Assembly: GCA_031263685.1 (NCBI GenBank) | Contig: JAISFI010000208.1 | Coordinates: forward strand, 1-38,371 | Origin: Dysgonamonadaceae bacterium | GTDB lineage: Bacteria > Bacteroidota > Bacteroidia > Bacteroidales > Azobacteroidaceae | Length of the DNA stretch: 38,371 nt | Direction of reading: 5' to 3' | Shown: in pieces, positions 16,778 to 25,802 of the stretch | Layout of the letters: each line of letters starts with the position of its first letter | Position numbering within the stretch: position 1 is the stretch's first letter | The notes under the pieces: model-generated | Told to the model about the DNA's origin: nothing | The model's database searches: none | The model's input: the letters and a program-made list of their open reading frames with translations, nothing else | Translations under genes and position numbers: made by a program

Positions 16778-19700
16778 TTATCCGTCCCGGACGCCTTTCT
16801 TCGTCCGGGAAGTTTCGCGGGGAACAACAGGTGCTGCCGGCGGCGGCGTTTTTGTACTGTTCGACAGCATGAAATCTTTCGGCAATATCCCGAAATGTTC
16901 GTAAAAGCATTTCGAAAAATAGGAAGGCGTTTCAAATCCTACCAGATAGCAGACTTCGTTGATCTTGTATTTTGTGGTCGCCAGCATCTGAGCGCCCTGA
17001 TTGAGCCGAATCAGCTTGATATAGTCGTTGGGCGTAATGCCCGTGATGTTTTTGATTTTCTTGTGGAGATTGGAGCGGCTGATGAAAAAGCGTTCGGAAA
17101 GGCTGTCGATGGTGAACTTGTCGTCCGACATGTTTTCGATGATGCAGGCGTTCAGCTTTTCTATAAATTCGCGGTTGTCGGGCTTTTCCATTTTCTGCTT
17201 GAAATAGTTCAGGGGCGACTGGATGAAATTGTTCCGGAGGTTGTTCCGGTTTTCGATGATGCTGTTGACCTGCGCCTTGAGCTGCTCGATGGAAAAAGGC
17301 TTTTCGAGATATACATCCGCGCCCTTTTTCAGTCCCTCGATTTTTGTCTGCGTATCCGTCTTGGCCGAAAGCAGGATGAGGGGGATGTGCGAATAGGCGA
17401 GGTTGGTCTTGATGGCGTTGCAGAGTTCCAGGCCGTCCATTTCCGGCATCAGGATGTCGGAGATAATGACGTCCAGGCTTTCTTTTTCGACGATTTCCAT
17501 GGCTTTCCGTCCGTTTTCGGCCTCCAGGATGATGTGGTTTTCGTTCAGGTTGGATACCAGGAAGGAGCGCAAATCCTTGTTGTCTTCCACGACCAGGATT
17601 TTCAGGCTCGAATCGCCCGCTTTTTCCTCGTCTGGCGGCTGCACCTGTGGAGCGTCGCCTTCCTCGCAGCTTGCGATCGGGAGTTTTAGCGTGAACACCG
17701 ATCCTTTGCCCGGTTCGGATTCGACGGCGATGCTTCCGTTGTGCTTTGCCGCCAGCGACTGCGAAAGCGACAGTCCCAGACCGGAACCGGTTTTCGGCAC
17801 ATTATCCTTGTCCGGTATCCGGAAAAAGGGTTCGAATATTTTGTTCCAGTACTGTTTATCCAGGCCTGCGCCGTCGTCCTTGACCGAGAGGGAGAGGTAC
17901 TTATCGTCGGCGCCGAGCCTGATTTCAATCCTTTCGCTCGCGTATTTGATGGCGTTGGAAACGAGGTTGCTGACAATCTTGTAGATGGCTTCCGAATCGA
18001 CAATGCTTTCTATGCGGTCGCTGCTCATGGAGAGAGACATGTCGATGTTGCTGAGCCGCGCGTTCTGGTGATACTGACTGTACACGTCCTGCACGATTTT
18101 CACGATGTTATGCTTCCTGAAGTTGAACAGGAACATGTTTTCCTCCACCTTCCGGAAGTCGAGCAGTTGGTTAATCAAATCCAGCAGGCGATTCACATTG
18201 ATGTCGATGATTTCCAGGTTGTTTCTCGTCTGCCGGCTGCCGTCGCCGGACAGGAGGATGTTCTCCAGCGGAGCGATGATCAGCGAGAGCGGCGTCCTGA
18301 TTTCGTGCGCGATGTTCGTAAAGAAATTGATTTTGGATTCGTAGGTTTCCTTTTCCTTTTCGGCTTTGTACTTGTAGAGCTTTTCCTGGTTTTTGGCGGC
18401 CAGTCGCCTGTTGTAGGCATATATCAAATAGGCTGCGACGCCGAGTGCGAGCGCGATGTAGAGGCATATCATATAGTTCTCGAACCAGAAAGGCGGCTTT
18501 ATCCGGATGGCGATGCTTGTGCCCGACTCGTTCCATACCCCGTCGTTGTTCGCTCCCTTCACCCGGAAAACGTAGTTTCCGGCGGGGATGTTCATGTAAT
18601 GGGCTTTCGTGTCGTTGCCCACGTCGTTCCAGTCGGCGTCGAAGCCCTCCAGCATGTATGCGTACCGGTTGTGGTCGGGCGACAGGTAGCTGAGCGCCAC
18701 AAAATCGAAGTTGAAAGAAGACTGGTTGTATTTCAGCGTGATTTCCTTCGTGTTGCCGATAGCCGCCTTCAGGGGCGACGACGCAGCGCCGGCAATCATC
18801 TCCCGGTTGGCAATCCGAAAGCCGGTAACGGTGACTGGAGGAACCTGCCGGTTGGTAGAAATCTCCTTGGGATTGAAGGATATAAACCCGTTCGTGCCGC
18901 CGAAGTACAGGTGATTGGCGGAGGTTTTCAGGGCGCTTTTGGGGTTGTAGCGGATTTTCCGCACGTCGCCGATGTATCCGAAGGTTTTGACGGTTTTCTG
19001 TTCCGTGTGGATACGCAGCAGGCCGCTGCTGGTTGTTACCCAGAGATAGCCCTCGTTGTCGTCGAGCATGGAATATATAATGTTGGACGACAGTCCCGAT
19101 TCTTCGCTCAGGAAGCGTTCAAAGCGGTTCTTTTCGGGATTGAACAGCAGCAGACCCTCGCCCTCCGTTCCCGCCCAGATGCGGAACCTGGAATCCTGGA
19201 AGATGCAGTTGATGTTGTTTGTCGGCAGCGATTCGGCGTCTTCGGCTTGATGACCGAAAGCGCTCCACTGGCCGTTTATGTCCAGGCGCAGCACGCCGTT
19301 GGCATGGGTGGCAAACCATACATTGCCCTTGTAGTCTTCTTCAATGTCCTTGATTGGCATACCGGCCAGGTGCGCTATCCGGCTCATTTTTCCGGTGAGC
19401 GGGTCGAAACTCCCGGCGCCTTCTTCCGAGCCTAACAGCAAGTATCCCTTCGAATGTTTGAAAAGGGTGGTGATGAAGTTGAAAGAATGAATGTCCGAAA
19501 CGCCGGCAACCTTTCCCGTCCGGGTGTTCAGGACGCTTAGCCCTCGTCCGTAGAGGCTGATGTACAGCCGGTCGTTGTCCGGCAGGAGATCCTGTATGTC
19601 GTGATAGCCCACGTCGTAGTGCGCCGCTTCAAAGCGTTTCGTGGCGGGATTGAAGAGCGACAGGCCGCCGTTGTAGGTACCCACCCAGATTTTCCCGCTC

Positions 19701-20767
19701 TTGTCTTCCGCGAAGCTGCTGATGATATTCTTTTTCGACGAATGGCCGGGCGTGCTGTAGTAATAAAAGAACTTGTTGATGGCCGGTGAAAAATAATTGA
19801 CGCCTCCGAAGTACGTTCCAATCCAGAAGGCGCCTTCCGTGTCGCGGATGATGGAGAAGATGGATTTGTCCGTCAGGTTGTCGAAATCGTTGTTCAGAAA
19901 CTCGAAGCTGTCCGACGTGCGGTTGAAGACAACAAGCCCCTTGTCGGAACCCATGATGAGTTCGCTGTCGGAATATTCCGTGATGGATTTGATGTTGAAA
20001 GCCTGCTGACTCATATAGCAGTTCAGTTTCCCGGTGCGGTAATTGTACCGGTACAGGCCGCTCGAGGCAGTTCCTATCCAGAGATTGTTTTCGGCGTCGC
20101 AATAAAGGCTGTACACCGTCTGGTCGGTGATGCCCAGCGTTTCCCGGCCATTCATCCGGGTAAAAGTCTCCTTTTTGGAATCGAAAAAGATCAGCCCCTC
20201 ACCGGCAGACGCGAGCCAGAAGTTTCCCGTATAGTCCTGCACAATGTTCCATATATAATTGGAGGGAATATCGCCGGGGTTGCCGCTGTTATAGTAGTGT
20301 TTCCTTACCGACAGATCGGTGTTGAGAACGTACAGCCCCTGCCCGTGACAGGCTATCCGGATACTTCCGTCCGGATCTTCCATGATGGCGTTGATGCTGG
20401 CATCGTCCTCCCGCGTTCTGCCGAGGTCGATGTGGCTGAACCGCTCCACATGCGTGTCGAAAAGGTAAAGCCCGTTTTTTGTGCCGACGAAAAACCGCTC
20501 CCTGGAATCTTCTTTCATGCAGTGAATGAAGTTGTTTCCGATGGAAGACGCGTCGTCTTGCCGTTTTTTGAAAACCTTGAACGACTTGCCGTCAAAGCGG
20601 TTGAGTCCGTCGCTTGTCCCGAACCAGATAAACCCCCTGCGATCCTGCATGACCGACCAGACACTGTTGTGCGACAGGCCGTCTTCGACCTGGTAACTTC
20701 TGAAGTAAAACGCTTCCACCGGAAGAATAAATACCTGCATCAGGATGATGAAAAAATACTGCTTCAT
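16778..20767 (-). CDS. Hybrid two-component system sensor/regulator (HTCS): periplasmic reg_prop repeats, Y_Y_Y, HisKA, HATPase, receiver and AraC HTH
   Basis: Repeated 'FIWFGTSDGLNRFDG', 'GNVWFATHANGVLRL', 'YLWVTTSSGLLRI' propeller motifs; 'FFTNIAHEIRTPLSLIIAPLENIL' H-box; 'GSGLGLSLSQSLAAKHNGSI' ATPase; 'ILVVEDNKDLRSFL...DVIISDILMPEMDGLEL' receiver; C-terminal AraC HTH. Start preferred at ATG 20767 (MKQYFFIILMQVFILPVEAF). Confidence 0.93.
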   Translation of the reverse strand: MKQYFFIILMQVFILPVEAFYFRSYQVEDGLSHNSVWSVMQDRRGFIWFGTSDGLNRFDGKSFKVFKKRQDDASSIGNNFIHCMKEDSRERFFVGTKNGLYLFDTHVERFSHIDLGRTREDDASINAIMEDPDGSIRIACHGQGLYVLNTDLSVRKHYYNSGNPGDIPSNYIWNIVQDYTGNFWLASAGEGLIFFDSKKETFTRMNGRETLGITDQTVYSLYCDAENNLWIGTASSGLYRYNYRTGKLNCYMSQQAFNIKSITEYSDSELIMGSDKGLVVFNRTSDSFEFLNNDFDNLTDKSIFSIIRDTEGAFWIGTYFGGVNYFSPAINKFFYYYSTPGHSSKKNIISSFAEDKSGKIWVGTYNGGLSLFNPATKRFEAAHYDVGYHDIQDLLPDNDRLYISLYGRGLSVLNTRTGKVAGVSDIHSFNFITTLFKHSKGYLLLGSEEGAGSFDPLTGKMSRIAHLAGMPIKDIEEDYKGNVWFATHANGVLRLDINGQWSAFGHQAEDAESLPTNNINCIFQDSRFRIWAGTEGEGLLLFNPEKNRFERFLSEESGLSSNIIYSMLDDNEGYLWVTTSSGLLRIHTEQKTVKTFGYIGDVRKIRYNPKSALKTSANHLYFGGTNGFISFNPKEISTNRQVPPVTVTGFRIANREMIAGAASSPLKAAIGNTKEITLKYNQSSFNFDFVALSYLSPDHNRYAYMLEGFDADWNDVGNDTKAHYMNIPAGNYVFRVKGANNDGVWNESGTSIAIRIKPPFWFENYMICLYIALALGVAAYLIYAYNRRLAAKNQEKLYKYKAEKEKETYESKINFFTNIAHEIRTPLSLIIAPLENILLSGDGSRQTRNNLEIIDINVNRLLDLINQLLDFRKVEENMFLFNFRKHNIVKIVQDVYSQYHQNARLSNIDMSLSMSSDRIESIVDSEAIYKIVSNLVSNAIKYASERIEIRLGADDKYLSLSVKDDGAGLDKQYWNKIFEPFFRIPDKDNVPKTGSGLGLSLSQSLAAKHNGSIAVESEPGKGSVFTLKLPIASCEEGDAPQVQPPDEEKAGDSSLKILVVEDNKDLRSFLVSNLNENHIILEAENGRKAMEIVEKESLDVIISDILMPEMDGLELCNAIKTNLAYSHIPLILLSAKTDTQTKIEGLKKGADVYLEKPFSIEQLKAQVNSIIENRNNLRNNFIQSPLNYFKQKMEKPDNREFIEKLNACIIENMSDDKFTIDSLSERFFISRSNLHKKIKNITGITPNDYIKLIRLNQGAQMLATTKYKINEVCYLVGFETPSYFSKCFYEHFGILPKDFMLSNSTKTPPPAAPVVPRETSRTKKGVRDG

Positions 20768-20839
20768 GGCATTCCATGTTTTAAAGTCCAAAATTATTAC
20801 ATAATGATTTTTTGCACTGCAAATATATTTCCAATATAT

Positions 20840-20880
20840 GCAAGAATATTGTAATGTTGGAAAAAAAAGAATATTCTTGC
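20840..20880. promoter_or_regulatory. Perfect 11-nt inverted repeat in the HTCS / GH88-GH92 divergent intergenic region (candidate regulator site)
   Basis: GCAAGAATATT (20840-20850) - 19 nt - AATATTCTTGC (20870-20880). Confidence 0.5.
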
Positions 20881-20968
20881 CTATTTGTGAAATATATTTG
20901 CATCCCTTTTGCATATATCGGCCTACATTTGCATGGTATATTTTTTCACGGACATTTTCACGGACATT

Positions 20969-23900
20969 ATGAGAAAGACGATAGCTTTTTTACTTACCCT
21001 TCTTTTATGTACGGCAACCGGCATCTGCCGGGCGCAAAGCGATGCAGGCACCGCAGGCATCACAGTCGATGCAGATGCACTGCTGGAATATTGCCGTCTG
21101 CAAACCCGTCAAACACTGCTGAAAACGGCGAACGACAGTTGCGCGCGTCCCCGCTGCATCAATCTGAAAGATACGGACTGGTACATGGTCAATATTTACG
21201 ACTGGACAAGCGGTTTCTGGCCGGGGATTTTGTGGTATAACTACGAAGCTGCGCCCGATGAGGGGATTCGGGAGATGGCCGTCCGCTATACGGAATGTCT
21301 CAGCCCGCTGACCAATCTGCAGCACGACTGCGACCACGACATCGGCTTTCAGGTGATGAGCAGTTTCGGTCATGCCTACCGGCAGACGAAGAACGAAGCA
21401 TACAGGACGAGGATTCTGGAAGGTGCGGAAAAGCTGTCGAGGCTCTACAATCCGACAGTAGGCACGATCCTGTCGTGGCCGGGCATGGTGCAGCGCATGG
21501 GATGGCCGCACAATACGATCCTGGACAATATGATGAACCTTGAAATACTGTTTTTCGCCTCCAAGAACGGCGGGAAACGCGAATGGTACGATATGGCGGT
21601 CAGCCACGCAAGAGTGACCATGGAAAATCAGTTCCGTCCCGACGGGACGAGCTACCATGTGGCCGTATATGATACGGTGACCGGAAAATTCATCAAGGGC
21701 GTGACCAATCAGGGATATGGCGACGAAACATTCTGGGCGCGCGGACAGGCATGGTCTGTCTATGGCTATACGATGGTCTACCGCGAAACCGGCGACGTCG
21801 AGTTTCTGCGCTTTGCCGAAAAGCTGGCCGATACTTACCTGCGCCGCCTGCCGGAAGACGGTGTGCCGTTCTGGGATTTTGACGACCCGGCTATTCCCAA
21901 CGCTCCCAAAGACGCTTCGGCTGCCGCTATCACGGCGTCGGCGCTGCTGGAACTGTCGCAACTGGAAGACGACCGGCAGAAGGCACGGAAATATGAAGCG
22001 GCTGCCGTCCGGATGCTCAACAGCCTGTCATCGGCCAGCTACCGGTGCAGCGACGGCAAGTCGGCTTTCCTCCTCCACAGCACGGGCAACTATCCCGGCG
22101 GATACGAAATAGATGCTTCCCTCATTTATGCGGATTACTATTATATTGAAGCCCTGGTGAGGTATAAGAAAATCAGGGACGGCAGAACGTCTCTGTCCGA
22201 CAAGGTGGATCTGTTTATGGGCGTGCAGGGCGCGAGCAATTGCGTCATCGGCCCTCAGTGGCCGCACGGTTCGGTCAATCCCGCTCCGCATACGCCCCGG
22301 GGACATCACGACGGATACGATCCCGGACAGCCCATTCGCGGATTTGCCCAGCTCCACGTGTCCGGCGCCGGCTGGGGACGCTACGGACAGTTGTTGCTGT
22401 CGCCGCAGACGGGATTCAACAGCAATGAGGACGGGCACGACTCGCCCAAGTCGGAAGAAGTGGCGACTCCTTATTATTATGCCGTCCATCTTGATCGCTA
22501 CGGGATTCGTACGGAGATAACGCCCACGCATCACTGCGCCCTGTACCGGATAACGTTCCCGCAGACCAGCCGTCAATCCAATGACGCAAATATACTGTTA
22601 GACCTCGCACACAATATTCCGCAGCATATTGCGCCGGAAATCAAAGGAAGATTCATCGGCGGAAACATCTCTTACGACAAGCGCGAAAACGCCCTGAGCG
22701 GCTGGGGGGAATATGCCGGCGGATTCGGCAGCGACCGGCCTTATAAAGTCTGGTTTTATATGCAGCCGGACGTTTCTCTCGATAAAGTGCGGATAAGCGA
22801 CCGGAAAAAGGGCGTTCTGTACGCCCGCCTGCAACTGCCCGAAAACGTCGGGACGGTGCGACTGGATGTGGGCGTGTCGTTTCAAAGCGTTGAAAATGCG
22901 CGGCGTTTCCTGGCTATGGAAGTGGCTCAAAAATCTTTCGATGAGGTGAAAAGTCAGGCGAAAGAGGCTTGGGAAAACGTGCTGTCTTCCATCGAAGTCA
23001 GGGGCGGAACGGACGAGGCACAGCGCCTGTTTTATACTACCCTCTATCACAGTTTCCTGATGCCGCGCGACCGTACCGGCGACAAGCCCGGCGAGATGTT
23101 TAACGATGGGAACGACAGCCGTCCTCACCTCGACGACCATTACTGCGTGTGGGATACCTGGCGGACGAAGTATCCGCTGATGACGCTGATTCAGGAGAGT
23201 TTCACGTCGAAGACTATTCAATCGTTCCTGAGCCGCTTTGCCGCCGACAGTATCTGCAATCCCACCTACACCTCGTCTTTGGAATGGGACTGGAAGCAGG
23301 GCGGCGACGATGTTGACAATATCATCGCCGACGCTTTTGCCAAGAAGGTGCCGGGTTTCGACCGTCAGGCGGCATACGAACTGCTTAAATATCATGCTTT
23401 CAATGCCCGCAATCATTCTTATTTACAATACGGATGGCTGCCGGAGACGGGGGAGCGGATGAGTTGCAGTTATACGATGGAGTATGCGTACAATGATTTC
23501 TGCGCCTCGCAGGTAGCCCGGTATATGCAGGATGCGCAAACGGCGGCGTTCCTGGCCGAACGTTCCGGCAAGTGGGAAAAGCTTTTCAATGCTCAGGCGG
23601 AAAGTCACGGGTTCAAAGGGTTTGTCCTGCCTCGAAGTGTGGATAATGAATGGGTGTCCATCGACCCTGCGAAGAAGTACGGCTCCTGGGAGTCTTATTT
23701 CTATGAAGGCAACTCGTGGGTGTACACGCTTTTCACGCCTCACCAATTTGACCGCCTGATTGACCTGTGCGGAGGGAAGAAGGCGATGACAGACCGCCTC
23801 GTCTATGGATTCGACAATGGCCTGATTGACATGGAAAACGAGCCGGGATTTCTGACGCCTTTCATCTTCATGCATTGCGGTCGTCCGGACTTGGCGGCGA

Positions 23901-24253
23901 AGTATGTGCGACGGATACGTGAAAATCATTTCTCGCTGTCTGCCGGATACCCCGACAACGAAGACAGCGGTGCGATGGGCGCCTGGTATGTGTTTACGTC
24001 CATCGGACTGTTCCCCAATGCGGGACAGGATTTTTATTATCTGCTGCCGCCGGCTTTTCCCGAAATAACGCTTACCCGCGAAAACGGCAAGCGCATCCGG
24101 ATAACGACGGAGAAATCATCGCCCGACGCGCAATACGTCGAATCGATCAGTCTCAACGGCCGGATACTGGACACGCCCCGGATACGGCACGAGGATATGG
24201 CCGATGGCGCAAACATTGTTTTCAAATTGACAACAGTAGACAAAAACAGTTGA
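20969..24253 (+). CDS. Bifunctional GH88 (unsaturated glucuronyl hydrolase) - GH92 (alpha-mannosidase) fusion, predicted periplasmic
   Basis: Signal peptide 'MRKTIAFLLTLLLCTATGICRAQ'. GH88 half (to about 22180) with 'HDCDHDIGFQVMSSFG', 'TILDNMMNLEILFFAS', 'GYGDETFWARGQAWSVYGYTMVYRET'. GH92 half (from about 22185) with 'VDLFMGVQGASNCVIGPQWPHGSVNP', 'YCVWDTWRTKYPLMTLIQ', 'YTMEYAYNDFCASQVARY', 'YFYEGNSWVYTLFTPH', 'NEPGFLTPFIF', 'NEDSGAMGAWYVFTSIGLFPNAG'. One uninterrupted frame. Confidence 0.88.
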   Translation: MRKTIAFLLTLLLCTATGICRAQSDAGTAGITVDADALLEYCRLQTRQTLLKTANDSCARPRCINLKDTDWYMVNIYDWTSGFWPGILWYNYEAAPDEGIREMAVRYTECLSPLTNLQHDCDHDIGFQVMSSFGHAYRQTKNEAYRTRILEGAEKLSRLYNPTVGTILSWPGMVQRMGWPHNTILDNMMNLEILFFASKNGGKREWYDMAVSHARVTMENQFRPDGTSYHVAVYDTVTGKFIKGVTNQGYGDETFWARGQAWSVYGYTMVYRETGDVEFLRFAEKLADTYLRRLPEDGVPFWDFDDPAIPNAPKDASAAAITASALLELSQLEDDRQKARKYEAAAVRMLNSLSSASYRCSDGKSAFLLHSTGNYPGGYEIDASLIYADYYYIEALVRYKKIRDGRTSLSDKVDLFMGVQGASNCVIGPQWPHGSVNPAPHTPRGHHDGYDPGQPIRGFAQLHVSGAGWGRYGQLLLSPQTGFNSNEDGHDSPKSEEVATPYYYAVHLDRYGIRTEITPTHHCALYRITFPQTSRQSNDANILLDLAHNIPQHIAPEIKGRFIGGNISYDKRENALSGWGEYAGGFGSDRPYKVWFYMQPDVSLDKVRISDRKKGVLYARLQLPENVGTVRLDVGVSFQSVENARRFLAMEVAQKSFDEVKSQAKEAWENVLSSIEVRGGTDEAQRLFYTTLYHSFLMPRDRTGDKPGEMFNDGNDSRPHLDDHYCVWDTWRTKYPLMTLIQESFTSKTIQSFLSRFAADSICNPTYTSSLEWDWKQGGDDVDNIIADAFAKKVPGFDRQAAYELLKYHAFNARNHSYLQYGWLPETGERMSCSYTMEYAYNDFCASQVARYMQDAQTAAFLAERSGKWEKLFNAQAESHGFKGFVLPRSVDNEWVSIDPAKKYGSWESYFYEGNSWVYTLFTPHQFDRLIDLCGGKKAMTDRLVYGFDNGLIDMENEPGFLTPFIFMHCGRPDLAAKYVRRIRENHFSLSAGYPDNEDSGAMGAWYVFTSIGLFPNAGQDFYYLLPPAFPEITLTRENGKRIRITTEKSSPDAQYVESISLNGRILDTPRIRHEDMADGANIVFKLTTVDKNS

Positions 24254-24303
24254 ACGATGTTCGACTGCATATTTTTTTATTCACTAATTAATGTATTATT
24301 ATC

Positions 24304-25200
24304 ATGAAAAGATTTTTTCAATTTTTAGGTTTAGTGGGATTGTTATTCGCGTTTCAGTTTGCAAATGCTCAGAATCCCACTGTTAAAGCGCCGACGACAC
24401 CGTATCCGGCAGCAGATGTGTTGTCTTTCATTGAAGGCACGTATCCGGAATGGGCGACGTTGTCTAACTCTAACTGGGGGGAAACGGCTACCTGGGATTA
24501 TACTTCGGCAGGCACAGGCGACGATGTAAATTCTTGTCTCGTTATCAATGGTCTGAGCGGAAGCGGAGACCCGAACAAGAGATGGTTAGCCATCCGGTTT
24601 AACGGGAACGGCCCGATAAAGAATTATCAGTATGTGCATGTAGATGTTTATTGCAACGAGCCTACGTCGTTCAGGATCGGTTTTAACAGTTGGGCGCCTG
24701 ACCCCGGTGCCGAAGAGTATTTTCCGACCATCCAGCCGACGGATATGACGCCCGGCAAATGGTATTCCATCGAATATCCTTTGGGCGAGTTTATGGACAG
24801 GCCTACATGGGGAGCTGGACGCGACGCCCATCTGCTGCGTTTCGGAAATGTGCCTTCCGATGAGCCGGACATCGCTTATTCGGACGAGATTTATGTGGCC
24901 AATTTCTTTGTCTTCAACGGTCAGCCGCTACATCTGGATGGAACAGTTTCTTCTTCCCTGAAAGAGGTAACGGTCGATGATTTCACGATTTATCCGACGC
25001 TTGTTTCGGATGCTTTTAACTGGAAATCGTCGAAGGAAATCCGGGAGATAAGTGTCTATAATGTTACAGGACAGTTGCAGAAGCGTGTTGAAAACGTGAA
25101 GGATGCTGTTGATGTTTCCGGGTTGAGTGCCGGGACGTATGTGGTGTCTGTGCGGTTTGCTGATGGGACGAGTGGGGGGAGGAGGATTGTTAAGAATTAA
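24304..25200 (+). CDS. Secreted stand-alone carbohydrate-binding-like module with T9SS C-terminal sorting domain
   Basis: Signal peptide; 'VKAPTTPYPAADVLSFIEGTYPEW...YQYVHVDVYCNEPTSFRIGFNSW...GKWYSIEYPLGEFMDRP...DEIYVANFFVFNG' parallels the GH5-associated modules; tail 'DDFTIYPTLVSDAFNWKSSKEIREISVYNVTGQLQKRVENVKDAVDVSGLSAGTYVVSVRFADGTSGGRRIVKN'. Confidence 0.75.
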   Translation: MKRFFQFLGLVGLLFAFQFANAQNPTVKAPTTPYPAADVLSFIEGTYPEWATLSNSNWGETATWDYTSAGTGDDVNSCLVINGLSGSGDPNKRWLAIRFNGNGPIKNYQYVHVDVYCNEPTSFRIGFNSWAPDPGAEEYFPTIQPTDMTPGKWYSIEYPLGEFMDRPTWGAGRDAHLLRFGNVPSDEPDIAYSDEIYVANFFVFNGQPLHLDGTVSSSLKEVTVDDFTIYPTLVSDAFNWKSSKEIREISVYNVTGQLQKRVENVKDAVDVSGLSAGTYVVSVRFADGTSGGRRIVKN

Positions 25201-25235
25201 ACGCCTAATCCTACTGATTTATTGAAGTCTGAAAA

Positions 25236-25335
25236 ATCAAGCTTGATCTTCTGTAATATCAAGCTTGATCTTCTCCAACATCAAGCTTGATCTTTTCCAA
25301 TATCAAGCTTGATTTCGCACAACTACAAGCTTCAT
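25236..25335. repeat. Five AAGCTT-centred palindromes at exact 22-bp spacing
   Basis: ATCAAGCTTGAT at 25236-25247, 25258-25269, 25280-25291 and 25302-25313 (all perfect), then degenerate TACAAGCTTCAT at 25324-25335. 10-nt spacers, mostly YTTYTxYAAY. Confidence 0.9.
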
Positions 25336-25435
25336 TGCGAAATGTTGGAATAAATAAAATAAGACTAACAGCAACCTAAACGCCTAAGCCTAAATTTTTT
25401 TCAACCTTACATACCCGAATAATCAAATAATATTA

Positions 25436-25443
25436 TACCTTTG
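25436..25443 (+). promoter_or_regulatory. Bacteroidetes -7 element TACCTTTG upstream of the DUF2185 gene
   Basis: TAnnTTTG match 24 nt before ATG 25467. Confidence 0.5.
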
Positions 25444-25466
25444 CGCCGCATCAAGATGCTTTACAC

Positions 25467-25802
25467 ATGGAAACTATAGAATTACAGCCTAAAGAAGACG
25501 TTCCCGAGGAGCGAACGCAGGAAGTTAAAAAGTACGCATTTGTCTCTAAACGTGCATTAGAAGCAGACCATATCGGTTATTGCTACCACGATTATCCCGA
25601 AACAAATATCGACAGTGGGTGGCGTTTCCTGTACGGAGATGAAGACGAAGATTATCTGGATAATCCAACCCACAGCGAAGCCGTCTACCCGGAAGATATG
25701 CTTTCTATCAATCCCGCGTTGGAAGTCATCCTGTCTTCCCCTGTCAACATGGAGTTTGAATGGGATCCCGATCAGGAGATGTATGTGGAAATAAACGCAT
25801 AG
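25467..25802 (+). CDS. DUF2185 domain protein
   Basis: 'AFVSKRALEADHIGYCYHDYPETNIDSGWRFLYGDEDEDYLDNPTHSEAVYPEDMLSINPALEVILSSPVNMEFEWDPD' matches the DUF2185 pattern (VSK, DSGWRF-GDED-EY, LDSP). Confidence 0.8.
   Translation: METIELQPKEDVPEERTQEVKKYAFVSKRALEADHIGYCYHDYPETNIDSGWRFLYGDEDEDYLDNPTHSEAVYPEDMLSINPALEVILSSPVNMEFEWDPDQEMYVEINA

Noticed and set aside
25236-25335. CRISPR array or simple intrinsic terminator cluster
   Set aside because: 12-nt repeats with 10-nt spacers are too short for CRISPR, and each palindrome gives only a ~4-bp RNA stem with no T tract.
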